DNA of 64,000 nucleotides from Fratercula arctica (lineage: Eukaryota; Chordata; Aves; Charadriiformes; Alcidae). Positions within the stretch are counted from its first letter, which is position 1; each line of letters opens with the position of its first letter. The translations under genes were made by a program, and so were the position numbers. The notes below the pieces were generated by a model. It was not told the origin of the DNA, searched no databases, and saw only the letters and a list, made by a program, of their open reading frames with translations. This document shows positions 50,901-63,533 of this stretch, piece by piece. The stretch spans positions 182,480,955-182,544,954 of the forward strand of contig CANTUZ010000001.1 of the NCBI GenBank assembly GCA_947846985.1, in the 5' to 3' direction.

Positions 50901-53900
50901 AGGAGAGAGAGTGATAAAAGAAACAGTGAACTCAAAATGGAGAGGAAAGACTGGGAGACTAGGAGGGAATCATGATACAAAGGCAGCTCTGAAACTGGGA
51001 ATCTCCTGCTCTGAAGCTAAAAACATATTGCTAGAAAGTCACATTACAAAAATTAACAACTTTTGGCACCTCTTTCCTGCAGTGACTCCAGGAGAGGGAG
51101 GGGACACAAATATCAAAATGTGGAGAGAGCTTTCATGTTTGTCATGAACAAGAGATGTCTTATTTTTGAAGAGCAAAACACAGTACGTGCACCTCTCATC
51201 GAGCAGAGTTGAACTTACTTTGGCCATCCTTCTCTCTGTGCCTACCCATCGCAGGAGGATGGGAAAAAGCTTTCAAAAAGAAAATGAGCTCTGCATGACT
51301 GGTTTGCAACAGCATCTGGTGTCTTGGAAACTGCTTCTTCAGCCAGTTCTCTTGGCTGCTTGGGAGATGCAGTGATGTTCAACTGCAATATGGTTAGGCT
51401 TGCTTCCCAGATCGTATCTACACTGGCCGGGGGAGCCTCTGCCTCCAAAGTGCTGGAGGTAGACAGAGAAACAGCTCAGAACGTGTATGTGGCTGGAACA
51501 GACTCGCTCCAGATGGCCATTCAAAATAGCAGTCAGGAGAAAAGTGTCACACTGAGCAGATGCAAGTCTTATCCTTGAGTAAAGTCTTCCCAGCTGCCAT
51601 TTTCCTCTGACTCATCTTCTAGAAGAACTGTGTTTATTTCAATCAGAGCCAGTGTTGAGTCACAGATGCCACATGTCAGACCAGTTCATGGGGTCCCCTT
51701 CACGGTTTGGGTGAGGAGAATATTTTAGGCAACTAAACTTTTATGCTTTGTACATGCAAAGTCTCAGCTTTCTCTTATTTTCAGTTGCATGATTGCTAGA
51801 ACAGTGGCCCACCTTTTGAAGCACTAAGACAAATACAAACAAAAATAGATCAGATAGAGATTGCTAACAATAAGGAGAAATTCCTTGATTTTAAGGAACA
51901 TTGGATCAGCCTTACATTAAACGAGAGCTTTCAGGTTTTCTGCTCTTGAGAAAGCTTTTTTCTCTGATATTTCAAGAACTGCCTTTTTCAATACTTGAGC
52001 CATGATTTCTTTGTACTAAAACTGGATAATATAATACAATGTCATGAAAGGTAAAAATAGAACTGGAGGAGGTTTTTTTCATTTCCTGCTAATTTCCTCA
52101 GCAAATTCTGAAAGGTTTACAGTCATTTCATCAAACACCGGTACTGTCTGCACTGAGCATATGGTCTATTTTGATCTTCTTTCAGTTCCTAAAATAAAAA
52201 GCCAAGGGTCTTTTGTGAATATCTTTTCGCCCTAGCCAGAAAACATGTGAAAGAAGCTCTATCACTCCTCTTCCTAAGCCCCAGTCAATCTGTACCACAG
52301 AGGAACAAGTTTCAGTTCCCACCTTAGGCTAACCTACAAAATGCTTTATGTTTTCTTGCTCCAGCTGTTGGACTCTGCCTCTATCCATTCCTGCTGCTCT
52401 CCTGCAGTTCTTCCTATCAGTTCCTACTGTTTTACTGAGGCTGGAGCTTTAATTTACCATTTTCTTGTCATAAGTTTTTAATAACTTTCATTAAAAAACA
52501 CTTTTTTTGCCAAATAATATCTTTATGCTACCCAAAATTAAGGACTTGGGCCAATGCTGTTCAGTCAGCGGATCAACTCCAACAATTTCCTTAGACGCCA
52601 TTAAGTTGGGAGGAAGCTCAGAGGCATTTGCATTTTTTCAGAGATGCCAGGCTCACAAGATTTCCCAAGTTAATTATTCACCGTATAGACTTTTCCAGGG
52701 TGCCATAAAATAAATAAACAAACAGCAGAACAAGAAAGGTGGCTTCATAAAGCCTCAACAGTACATACAGGGAGAAAACTCTTTGTTCTGTTTTGATTAA
52801 TTTGATGTATTTTTCCATGGCGCTGAACCAAGTTATGCAATAAGAGGAAAACTGTCAGCATTTTAATTTTTGGACTACTGCATTGCCTTGATTCTTTGGC
52901 ATCGCTGAGTAAACCTGCGTGATTTTCATACAAGGAGAAAACATCCTGCTTGTAGGTGGTCAAACGCCTGCTCCCCAAGCTAGAAAGGAGGCAGCTGTTG
53001 TCCTTAGCTTGCCTGATTTGAGGAAAGTAGGATGTTGGCTACATATTTTCACAGTGCCATTTATAAGGCAATGTTTGTGGCTTGCTACCATATGAATTAT
53101 TGCCTTTGACAGGAGAAATAAAATTTTAATACAAGACTTTGACATGAATACTCAAAAGGCATTTTTTTGAAACACAGTTCTGAAGAAGTCAACTGCTTTG
53201 GAAAACTGAATAAATTCTGTTCCCAAAGCTCCTTTGCTGCCCTCCAGAATAGAAATTCCAGAAGCCTGTGAGCAAATCCAGCTTCTTCCATCCTGAGACA
53301 TAGGCTCCACCATACTCTAGGTATTCCGTATTTCTGTTGAAAAGCCAACTGTATTGGGTCTGTTTGGGATGGAGTGCGGCACATCAGCATATTCAGATGT
53401 CAGGATGTTTGGATTCTCTAAGGAGACTCATCTGGAAGCAATGTATATGTTTCAGTTCTTTGTAGAAAATGCTAATTTTTCACGAAAGCCCTTTCTCTTG
53501 GAAAAACTCATCTGCTTAAAATTAGGCATGTACTTGTTTGTCTTGCTGACTTGAGGCCATACAATATACAGTCCTCTGATGCTGAGTAATTTATGTGCTT
53601 GCATAAATCAGTGGGCAGCCAACAGAGGACAGACTGGATGCAACAGTTTCACATATGCATTCTTCTTTTCTGGTCAAAAGATCATGGAAATGAGCTCATA
53701 CTTCATGCCTTTGAAAGTCCCTTCCTTTTTCTGTCATCTCTGGAAAATGCAATGGGTTATGATTATTTCCAAGATTTTTAGTGAATTCTTTTCAATCCTC
53801 AGCATAGAAAAACTGTGGACTTTGCTATGTTCTCCGGTATTAGGAATGAAGGTTATAAAGATGACCACAACTAACAACAGTTCCTCCTCTCCTTTCAGCC

Positions 53901-54480
53901 CTTTGACAGATTTAAATATATGAAGGCTGTGTAAAACCTGAAGAAGTCCTAGTCCTGTAGGAAAGCCAAAGGCTAAGAAGAAAGCCATGTGTCCTGCCCC
54001 AACTAGCAGAAATGATTCTTTAAAGGAAGAGTTGCAGAACTGTAACTGCACGTTTCCAGGTCCCTCTGAGACGCAAACTGTAGCGTGATGAACTAAAATC
54101 CTCTCAGAAACACCTCTTGTTGGTCTTTTTGAGTTATGGATGGGCCTTCACACCGAAGCAGCTGAGCTAGCTTGGCCTGTTAGCATACAGAAAGAATTTT
54201 TTATATCTGTATGGAAAGTGTAAGCACACCCCACATCCTTGCCAAATCGCAGAAAAGATGTGATAAATGCAGTAATACAGAATGGGACATTTGCATAGAT
54301 GTGAATAATGCAATAGAGAAGAGGTAACAAAATAAATGTGCATAAGTCCAGACTGGTAAAATTCCCATTTCCAGCCCTGATCTGCTTGGCTGCCCTGTAC
54401 CAATACTTATGGGTTATACTTGGGGAACGAAGAGACACTTTGCTAGGTAAAGCAGACACGGAAGTAGAGGTCTTCCTGAG
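44951..54480. other. Long AT-rich non-coding stretch, no gene seen
   Basis: Frames are short or lack domains (the longest, 137 codons at 50332-50745 plus, has none I recognise). A short perfect hairpin at 46507-46532 and two short LTR-like words at about 48117 and 53352 are described separately. The segment around 47069-47115 faintly recalls an old SINE. Confidence 0.45.
46507..46532. repeat. Short perfect inverted repeat (11-bp arms, 4-base loop)
   Basis: TTAGAAAATTT at 46507-46517 and AAATTTTCTAA at 46522-46532 are exact reverse complements separated by TTGT. There is no T-run or gene context to suggest a terminator or RNA. In AT-rich sequence such hairpins can arise by chance. Confidence 0.7.
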
Positions 54481-54840
54481 GGTTATTTACCAGACCGCAT
54501 TCAGCAGGTTTCAACTGACCATCCTGTAGCACACCGAGAGACACCGAAATCCTGAGGGCTGAACCCAGTGCAGCTCCCCCTGCCCAGCTCCCCTGCAGGT
54601 TCTGGGGGTGGCATGGGGAGATTCCAGAAGGGAAGGGGAAACTTGCGATCCCACCCTGGGGAAGGTCCAAGGCCCCTGCCCAGGCAGGGTGGCGGGGGAG
54701 GGCAGGGGTGCCTGCCTGGGGTGCGCGGGACCCCAAGGGCTGCCAGAGCAGGAAAAGCAGCCACAAGCCTTGGCAGCTGTAGCAACGCCCACGCGGCAGC
54801 GGCAGCAAGGTGAACGAACGAACGAACATGCTGGCAGGAT
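54481..54840. other. GC-rich, CpG-enriched pocket with quadruplex motif and (GAAC)4
   Basis: I count about 14 CpG in 360 bases, against few in the flanks. A plus-strand G-quadruplex motif (four G runs within AGGGTGGCGGGGGAGGGCAG and the next bases) lies at 54687-54708. A (GAAC)4 microsatellite lies at 54812-54827. The pocket is too small for a standard CpG island, though it could be a regulatory element or a small promoter. Overlapping minus-strand frames here have proline- and glycine-rich chance translations. Confidence 0.45.
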
Positions 54841-57114
54841 TCGTTAAAAAATGAATTGCCTCAAAATGTTTGTGTGTGTCAGGCCAGCCTCTCTACTGAT
54901 TTTAAAATCCTATTAAGCCCTGCACTTATAATTCATCGCTATTTTCTACCTCACCTTCACTAACGGTAGAGACCATTCATGTGCATTTAAAGATCTTCCT
55001 GTAAACCGCATGTTAAACACTTAATTCTTGAATTACACATTAAAGCCAAAGGAGTAAGAAAGAGGCACTCTCTGGATTTAGAGATGGGGGTCAGAATTGT
55101 TGCTAGACCCAGAGATAACTGAAAACATCACAAGATTTATGAAAAAAGATACAATTTTTAATACCAACCAGAACCAGAACTGACCAAATTTCACTGGATT
55201 TTCCCATCTAAAGTGACAGTCAAGCATGTGGATTGAAGAAATGCAGCTAGTGAATGATCCTTTCTTCCCCTCCGAGGCCCTCCAGCACACGGTGCAGCCT
55301 ATGTGTGATATTGATATGTTAATGCCTCGTATGTGCCTCTGGTCATGAACAGAGCCTCGAGCACGGCAGGCAGAACATCTGAACTAGGCTGACATCGGAC
55401 CAGACCACAATATTTGAGTTTTATGAGTGCAAGAAGAACAGACAATCCTCTCTACCCTTGCTTTAACAGTTTCCTTAAAGTCTGGGAAACTACACAGAAA
55501 GTAAACAGCAAGGTAATTAAAACATGTATTGCTTATTTCATCATTATGGGGGGCTGGGAGTTTTTTGGACATAATATTTTTTCCTTAGGAAATGGCTGTA
55601 CTTTGAAAAGAAAAAGGTCTGTTGCAAATAGTCCTTTTTCACAAATTAATAATTTCCAAAGCCTATTTAACAAATTCTCGAAATGCCCAATTTCAACATT
55701 TTGGATATAAAAATTCATGTTTGGTTCAAATAATCATTTAGAACTTCAAATTAATTCTAGTAAAAACTGTTACTGAGAGTCAGAATCTAAATTAAAAGTC
55801 TACTAATATTGACATACAATGTTTTAATTTACTCAAACCAACATTTTATGTCTTAGTTAATAGATGGTTGGAATGAACGTGTGTAACAGTTTGATTTTTC
55901 ATCTTGATTCAAGCTAAAAACTTTCGTTCAAATGTCAGCTTTCCCAAGAAAAAAATATGATGTCCTCATTGGCTCTATTCCTTATGAACCTTAATTTAAC
56001 AAGCGTATGATACACTGATTTCTGTTAGCAGATCACAGTGAGAATATACTGTGATAGAAATGAACTCCATCTTCCATTTGGAATTATCTTAAGCAGCTCT
56101 GTTAATGTAATAGGCTTGTGGGCATATATTATACAATGACACAAGGCCTAACCTTTCCCTTTCAAGCAGTTTCTCATTTCCTGACTTCAACAAACATGAG
56201 AGAATATCACATGGTGAAAGAATGCTGTGAAAAGTATATTGAATCATCTGGCAGTATTTAAACCATGAGATGACATTTTATTTTGCTTATTCTACATGGA
56301 AATTCCTAACATCAGCTCTTGCTCAAATACATCAGTCCAGGCTCTGCTGTTTCTTTTCAAACATTCTTTATTCCCCTCTTCTTGTTCTTGTTATATCTTT
56401 TTTATCTCTCAGCTGGAACGAGGATTTCTGTGGATGTCTAAAAGGAGATAAACACCCAAAGTCTCAGCTTTTAATTTTTCCTTATGAAAAAATCTGAATA
56501 TAGAATTATCTAACAGGACATTTTGTTCTCTCTCTCTGTCTTTTTTTTTTTTCCCCCCCCTAGACAACTTCAGAGTCATAGCTATTCAATAGAGTGTTAA
56601 TAACAAGAGCTCCATGGATCTCTTAATACTTCAGGGATGCTCTAAGGGAGCTTTCAATAGATAAGTGTCAAAGTAATGACAGTATATATGTTTAAATCTG
56701 CTTTCTGGCAAAGAGGCCACTATGCTGTGGAGGCTCCATCTAAAAACACGGTGCTTCTTAGCCCAGGCTACTCGTACACCTAAAGATGACCATTCTCTTA
56801 AGAGCTTTCTTGGAGAAGGTCCAGAGCTCTCAACACCTTGAAGGGCTGAGCCTCAAACACAGACTTATTTCCCAGAAGAGGCAACACTTAGTAAAGCTAT
56901 AAAAGAAACAATTCAGGAAAAAAAAAAATGGGACATTATGAAAAGAAAAGAAAATTAACAAAGCACAATAATACATCAGTTGCCTCTAGAGACAGGTAAA
57001 CAATGCATTACAGCCAGCAAGTAGCAACTGATTGCCGGCATTTGAACCAAAGGGAAAAGGCTTTGCTGTTAGCAGGGAGGGTCTTATGACACCACATATG
57101 TTTTAATGGATTTG
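54841..57114. other. AT-rich non-coding stretch, no gene seen
   Basis: A pyrimidine run at about 56530-56563 (CT repeats, then T, then C) is the only distinct feature. Frames are short and without recognisable domains. Confidence 0.45.
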
Positions 57115-57604
57115 AAATCCAGAAAGGACTATTAGATCTTCTAGTTTTACTTCCTTCATAGCGCAAGCTATAAAAATTCATGCTCCTCCTTCCATTCCGT
57201 AATGACTTGTGTGCTGGCAAGAGCAGCGCGCTCCGCTGGGGCACCTCCAGCCTTACTCTGAAAACTTCAACAGGGGAAGAAGTTGGTCTCTCAGCCCTTG
57301 TAGTCTTGTTACAGTCCATCCATTCCAGCAGAGGTTTACTAGCCCCCATGCACTCCAACACCAACATTACGTTATCCAGTGACATATAATTATACACGAC
57401 AGCTCGTGATTCATTGCTTGCTTCAAGTGCTCCCAAATGTATCTTGGTTACATGCCACGGCTGATGAAGACAGCAGCTCCCAGCTGGACAGGACACTCCA
57501 GCAATGTCCTTCTTCAATCTACTGCACATAGTGCAATTTGTGAAGACCCAGCCTGGCTGAAAATTAGTTTGTGGCAGCTGCAGCACCTTCGTCCATCTTG
57601 CCTA
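57008..57604 (-). pseudogene. 198-codon open frame running through the LINE relic
   Basis: The second-longest open frame in the window. It is bounded upstream by TAG at 57602-57604 and has no early ATG (the first near-start is GTG at 57584-57586). Its middle overlaps the frame of the decayed CR1-type ORF2 tail, and its C-terminal part reads through the LINE 3' end into flanking DNA. The N-terminal third is cysteine-rich (an NCTMC motif, then CPAGSCC, then HQPWH) and unrecognised. It could be another retroelement piece or chance. Expression is unsupported. Confidence 0.3.
57115..57340 (-). mobile_element. Ancient CR1-clade LINE relic, 3' end, antisense
   Basis: On the plus strand AAAGGACTATTAGATCTTCT at 57124-57143 followed by AGTTTTACTTCCTTCATAGC, then AATGACTTGTGTGCTGGCAA near 57199-57218, repeats the word order of the reverse-complemented 3' end of old reptile-type CR1 elements. 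On the minus strand the frame SSPVEVFRVRLEV (57242-57280) corresponds to the SPSL-VFK-RLD block that closes CR1-clade ORF2 proteins, followed by an AHKSL block. The copy is heavily diverged. Its 5' limit is unclear, because sequence above about 57340 no longer matches what I know of the family. Confidence 0.55.
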
Positions 57605-59250
57605 GAGAAAGGTAGAGACATTTGAATGACACAAAAAACTTCTGTTTATCTCAAAAAGCTTGATTTCAAATTCTCCGTAGTCACAAGGGAAATTACTTTC
57701 TACTTCAGCTGACTCCATGGAAGACACCTTAGGGGGAAGCTTACTCAAGGAAAGGGGGAATATGAGATTACAGCATTAGATATGGTATTAGATAGGCCAG
57801 AGCACCATGACCTTACTATGTTCTTTAGAGTAGTTCCCAGCAAATTTTTGGGATTGCTCCAGTGCAGATGAAAAAATACCCTTTTTTGAGTGTAAGAATT
57901 GTAACAGTTAATTTCCACCAAAATGGAAAAAAATAGCTCAGAGAAGAGGACATAACCATATTTATCCTACAAGAGAGCTTCGCTGTAATCATGTACACAA
58001 GTTTTCTGGAAGGAACTTTCTTTCTTCTTTTTTTTTGTTAATAGTAACTCCTAAACTTATAAAAGACATGAAAAGACTCTCTGTTTCTTTCTAGGCTATA
58101 TAAAATAGAAGCCTCAAAGCACATTTGTTCATCAGCTTATGAATAACCCCTATATAAGGTACATAACCTTGTCCAATATTTGTTGTAGAGGGCTTCTATT
58201 CCTTCTTTTTTAATAATATGGGAATCAATTAAATCGCACCTGTGAATGTGTACTTTTTATCTTGGAGATGTAGAGCTCCTTGCAACTGGAGAGGAAAGAT
58301 TGTTTGGCGAAACCATAGAGGGAAATAATTTTTAAAACCACCTCCTTAAACTACAATACAATGTGTGCCTGTTCCACACAAAACCCTTGCGTGTTACAGG
58401 TACACGCACATCACCTTCTGGTCTGAGATTATGTTCCATCCATCCCATGTTTTTGCAATTGTGCAAATTCAGAGCTTGTCTTTAATAAATGTTGATGAGA
58501 TCTGTGCACACACAAGATGGAATTGTAAATGGAAACTGGAAACAATGGCAGCAGCAAAAGAAATCCAGGCCCTGGGGGAATTTTCCTGATAGCTGAACAA
58601 GAGGTTTCATTGTTCCTGTGCGGCCCATATCAGAATAAAGTCTAGGAAAAAGTCGTTTAGCTCTTGGAGAGCAAGGGCAGCCTCTCCAAAGAGCAAAAGG
58701 AAGGCAATCTTGGGGGGGCGGGGAAGAAATTAACTTGATTAATTCAAGGCACAGTTGGACATTTTGCTGACAAACAAGAACTGATCCGTCTCAAAGCCCA
58801 GTCTTCTCTAATGCTCAGCTTTTATTGAGTTCCACGGGTGCTCTGCACTTTGCAGCAGTTACATTGCCTGTTTCAGTAGTACAAAGAAAGTAGGAGGCTT
58901 AGGTAACGCTGCCTGACTTCCAGTCATCCTAGTAACAGCCCAACAACAACCATGCAGTGTCTGTGAAACATCCAGGAGATGCCAGACAAATTATCTCCCA
59001 AGGTTTTTCCAAAACAAAAGAGAAATCTTTAAAGACATTTTATTATCCATAAACAGTTCTGAGACAGATAGCAATTTAAGGAAGACAAGCAACTTCAGAA
59101 AGAGTGGAAATTCTGAATTCGTGCCCAAAATTAAAATAACTTTTTAATAGCCTTGCCCTTAGAGAGGAATTAATGAATACTCTTTCACATCTTCACATAA
59201 AGCTAAACTCTGGCAGATGGGAGATAGATTACTACATACAACATAAACAA
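57605..59250. other. AT-rich non-coding stretch, no gene seen
   Basis: I recognise no gene or repeat. A G-run (GGGGGGGCGGGG) lies near 58712-58723. Confidence 0.45.
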
Positions 59251-60240
59251 TATTTGGTCTTTTATCTTTACAGCGGGGAGCGTACATCTCTGCACTTGAA
59301 CAAAAGACCGTTTCTAGCTCCGCAGAGGATGCAAACAACCCTGGTCGCCAACCATGCTCCAGGAGCCCACAGGAATACCTGGACATCGTTTCTACGAAAC
59401 CCTGAAAGCCAAGCCAAGGAGCAGGCTCGGGGGGAGGACATGACAGCGAGCCGGAGGCAGGATTTGGCTTGAACACCAGGATTCATCAGCGGTGTTTGCT
59501 TTTGTGCAGGCTGAGGACTGCCAGCCCCTGCCCAGCTGAGCTCCTCAAGCTGTAGCTAGGAGACTGCCTCCAACACACTAAAAATACATCCCGTGCGCTG
59601 GTTGGTGACAGCTTGTTTGCAAGCAAGAGGGGAGACCTTGGATGCTGTTGGACCCTGGCTTCAGCAGAGCAGGGAAACAGAGCCCAAGTGCCCAGCACAG
59701 GCGCGCATGGCTGCGCTTGCAGCACACCACCTCAGCCAGGGCTGCTGAGGCTGGTCCCACTCCTGCCTCATGTACCACCACCCTCAAACGGGTGCTGCTG
59801 ACCCAAATTCCCACCAGCTAATCGGTGGCGCTCTGCCCTGCTGAGAGACCATGTCTCCTGTTGACCTCCAGCCAAGTGGGGCAGAGGAGATGGTGCAGAG
59901 CAGGCCCCACGCACCCACCCTTCAGGGGAAGAATGTGAGGCAGGACCTCAGGGGGCTTCCTTGTGGGCAAAGCACATCTGGTACCAACCAACGTTGCACC
60001 AGAGCCCCAGCTTTGGCCCTCAGGAAACTAGTCCCCAGCTCTCTTTTCTGTACTCCAGGTCACCTGGGTTGAGCATCTAGAGACCAGAGGGGACATCATG
60101 CCTGGCTTCACAATTGCCAGCAGGCTGCAGGCGATGAGGGGCCTCTGTGCCCCCATCAGAAGCATTGAAACAGTGCCCTGGGGAGCACTGAGGCAGCCAC
60201 AGGTCCCATTTCCAGACAAATATATAGATGGTTGAAGCTG
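59251..60240. other. GC-rich pocket, no gene recognised
   Basis: Raised GC allows many overlapping frames of 62-105 codons on both strands, with no recognisable domain. A small hairpin (CCTCAGC...GCTGAGG, 7-base arms) lies at 59730-59750. It may be an unidentified repeat or regulatory sequence. Confidence 0.4.
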
Positions 60241-62680
60241 ATTTTTTTGCCTCTGAACTAACTTGAGCAATGCGATACGGTGCTGGGAGCTGGATTGTGT
60301 GAGGTCAGGAGTGGGAGGATGGGTTCATTTGGGTCATCAGTCAGTAAGATGTGCCTTGCTCACACTGCAAACACAACTCTGAGGTGAAAAGCATGCTAAA
60401 ATGTGTGCCAGAAGAGAGAGGTCATTTATTACCAATTATTCCCCGTTAGTGCTGCCCTGCATATTGTGCCAAGCTAAAGGTAAGACCTAGAGTAAAGAAT
60501 TATGGGGTTCTGCACAGAGATTTCACTGTCTCCAATTTCTGCAGATATCTGTGGCTACTCCTAAATTCCCATGCACATTCCGAGGACACACATTTGCAAC
60601 ACAGGAATATTTGGTTTTGGGGAACTGTGCTTTCATAGAACGGCAGGAGCCCTGGGCAGAGGAGCTACGAGGAGCTGTATGTGCCATAGCCACAGAGGTA
60701 CCTTTGATGAACTGGATCTCTTGCGTTTGTACACATGATTAAACTTAGTTAGAAAAAGAATGTAATTTTCTTTAACTAGAAAAATCTATACCTCCTGTGT
60801 AACATTAGTATCCATGGAGATACAGCACAAAAAGCTATTCTAGTGTTGGTTTATGACATCTCCGTTCAAAACAGCAGAGAAGCAGAAGCACTAATACCAG
60901 TTTAGTTGCTTTGGAATGAATGGATTAATGCTCCACACCGCTCTGTGCACATGGATGCATACAGCCGCAAAGTCACCTTCCCCTCTGTCTCCCTCTGTCC
61001 ACGGGACTTTCTTCTATGCTTAATTCTCATTTGTATTAGTATCAATAATTCTTAATATATCACCTTACAGTAATCAATTGAAGTTTAACATCAATCTGTT
61101 TCAGCATTTCAGCTATTGTTACACCCTGGAATGAGCCTGGCAGCGTTTGGGTGGGATCTGGGTTTGCAGGAGCTCAAAAACAGGTTTGCAAAGAGGGAGT
61201 AGGTAATGGAACACCAGGTAATTATTTAAAAGATCATAGATTGCATACATTTATTTGAGACACGGCACTGAAACAAGGGAGGGGCCTACTTAGCGTTGTC
61301 TTTCCCTTTGTATTTCCTCTAATATCCTGATCCCTTCAAGCTGTTAGTCATAAGAAGAGCTTTATTAAAGTTACTGAAGATATTATAAAGGAAAAATAAA
61401 TAGAGTGACCTGATAGAGTTGGAGCTGGCAGAAGTTGGAAAAGCCTGCCTGTTGTTTTCCCTTTGAAATCTTGGCAGGCATGCAGAGTGCTCAGACCTGC
61501 TCCCGCAGTCTCGCTGTCGTTCCCCGTCCCGTAGTGGCCACCTTTATGATAAACTAGGTACAGTCCAGAGATTTTTATGAGTTTCACAAAATGCGTTGCA
61601 CAACCTGGAGACAAAACATATAAAGAATACATTAGCTCTTGTAGACAGCTTTGCAGACAGCAACTCCCACAGACAACCACATGACCGTTTACAGTACATG
61701 GTATCGCCTGTTAATCAGGTCTCCATCTGAATCAAGACTGGAGGCTGCATCCTGAGGTCCCTCGACCGTGCAGAACCTTCTGCCTGCACCAGCTTTGCGG
61801 CTGGCTTCTCGCTAACCTGTCGATAACCAGCTGGTTTAATATTGGTTTCCGGTGTACTGAAGGGCTCTACCTACCCCAGACAAAGCAGCGTTTGAAAACA
61901 CCTTCACTTTTCTCAAAGACTGGGCATGCCTTTGATCCTTCATCATCTCAAATTGTCCTTGAAAGGGTAATTGAAAATGTTTCTTGGATTCCTTGTATTT
62001 GGGGTTAACTGAGAAGGAGACCAAAATGCACATTCGGATTGTATCTGTAAATCTAAGTAGTTCGCATTTTCAGCCAGATCTACCAGGGTGACAGTAATAG
62101 CTCCTTCTACCCTCACCGTCAGCGTTGAACTCAGTAGTCCTGCTTGTGTGGTCAGGTCGACCAAGTTCAGCACCCATTATAGAAACTGGTTGTCAGCTCC
62201 TTGTTTGTGCAGCTGCTCGAGGTTTGTTCTCCAGCGTTTTGGGGGTTGGGTGCTTTTTGCTGATGAGCTCTGAGTGCCAGCACCCTGTCTTCGTTGGGGA
62301 GTGTGGAAGGATGCTAGCTGCACGCCGCTGCGGATACACTTGCCGGATGGGCAGGGCGCAGCTGCCTGCTACGCCGCCATCACCATTGGTACAGGGATGC
62401 CAGAAAACTTTCAGGATCACCTAGGTCTCTCGCACAAGTCTGGGGAACACAGACGCAGAACAGCAGCTTCTCCAAACGTTCAAGTGCCATTTCTAGCAAC
62501 ACCCTGCTGTGTTCTTTTGTACACTACGTACTCATACCTGTGTACACATGAAAGTGTACTTTAATGCATAATGTTTAATAATATTCCTGGAATAAACATC
62601 ACCAGGACACATTAATTTATGGAAAATACAGTTTTCCATATATTGCTCTCTCCTTCACTTTCTCACTTTTAAGTTATGCA
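60241..62680. other. Non-coding stretch, no gene seen
   Basis: Short frames only, none with recognisable domains, and no known repeat. Confidence 0.45.
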
Positions 62681-62683
62681 TAC

Positions 62684-62699
62684 ATATATATATATATAT
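62684..62699. repeat. (AT)n microsatellite
   Basis: Eight AT dinucleotides in a row, closed by G. Confidence 0.9.
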
Positions 62700-62868
62700 G
62701 TTTCTCACAGTCTTTTCTCTGTGATTTAATTTGAGCCCTTCCCATGCTGATGTCACTCCTGTTTTCTATTCCCTTTCAGCACTGTTCTCTGGTAGCCAGC
62801 TGTAACACAATTCCTCCTCTTACCAAACCATTTCAGAGCACTTCGTATTGTGGGTAGGTTTGGGTCTT

Positions 62869-62921
62869 GGTTTTGTTTTGTTGTTTGTTTTTTTGTTCTG
62901 TTTTGTTTTGTTTTGTTTTTT
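62869..62921. repeat. (TTTTG)n pentanucleotide-type simple repeat
   Basis: T runs of two to seven broken by single G (and one C) over about 53 bases, with the cleanest TTTTG units at 62891-62915. The minus strand reads as lysine/asparagine/threonine-rich low-complexity frames, which are artefacts. Confidence 0.9.
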
Positions 62922-63289
62922 CTTAACGGGGTCACTAGGAAGCCTGAGGACTCTGAGCTTCCTCAGTAAAGATTTTGAAAAATCTCTGAAGCTGGTTGAG
63001 GTGGGCTCATCCCAAGCAGTAGAAGAACTCCCTTTCCCCTCACTCTGAGCTCGAAAACCAAACATGCATTGCAAAGGTAGTGACCCTTTCTGCAGCCGTA
63101 TGCCCATAAGCAATTTCCGCTTAACGAAGCAAAGGTCAGTGCTGATCCAGTGCAGCTTCTGAACAGAGTGGGCAATGTATTCTCTGTGAGTGCAGGGTTT
63201 GCACATCCTTGGTAAATCACGCTAATGTCTCCTGTGCAAACACTGTCCTTGCAAAGTCAAACACAAAAACAGTTTTCCTTTGACATACA

Positions 63290-63308
63290 ACACATTTTTT
63301 TTTTTTTC
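63290..63308. repeat. T-rich run
   Basis: About thirteen consecutive T at roughly 63295-63307 in AT-rich sequence. Confidence 0.7.
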
Positions 63309-63430
63309 ATTATAATTCCTGAAATATATAGTCATCTATGCCTCAGAGTAAGGCTAAGGAGTCTTTGTAGGACAAATCATTTGAGAAGATAATTATTATA
63401 AATAAAGTGACTAGAATATCTTCTACACAC

Positions 63431-63533
63431 TCAAAAAAAAAAACCCCAAACAAAACAAAAACCAACAAACCAAAAAAAATTGAAAACAAACAATAAAAAA
63501 GCCCCAAACAAAAGATAAACTAAAAAAAAAAAA
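63431..63533. repeat. A-rich low-complexity block (CAAA/CCAAACA-type)
   Basis: About 100 bases are composed almost entirely of A with C, in AAAAC and CCAAAC-like units, plus a few T and G. On the minus strand this yields the phenylalanine-rich end of an otherwise unrecognised frame. It could be the degenerated tail of a retroelement, but no body is recognisable beside it. Confidence 0.8.
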
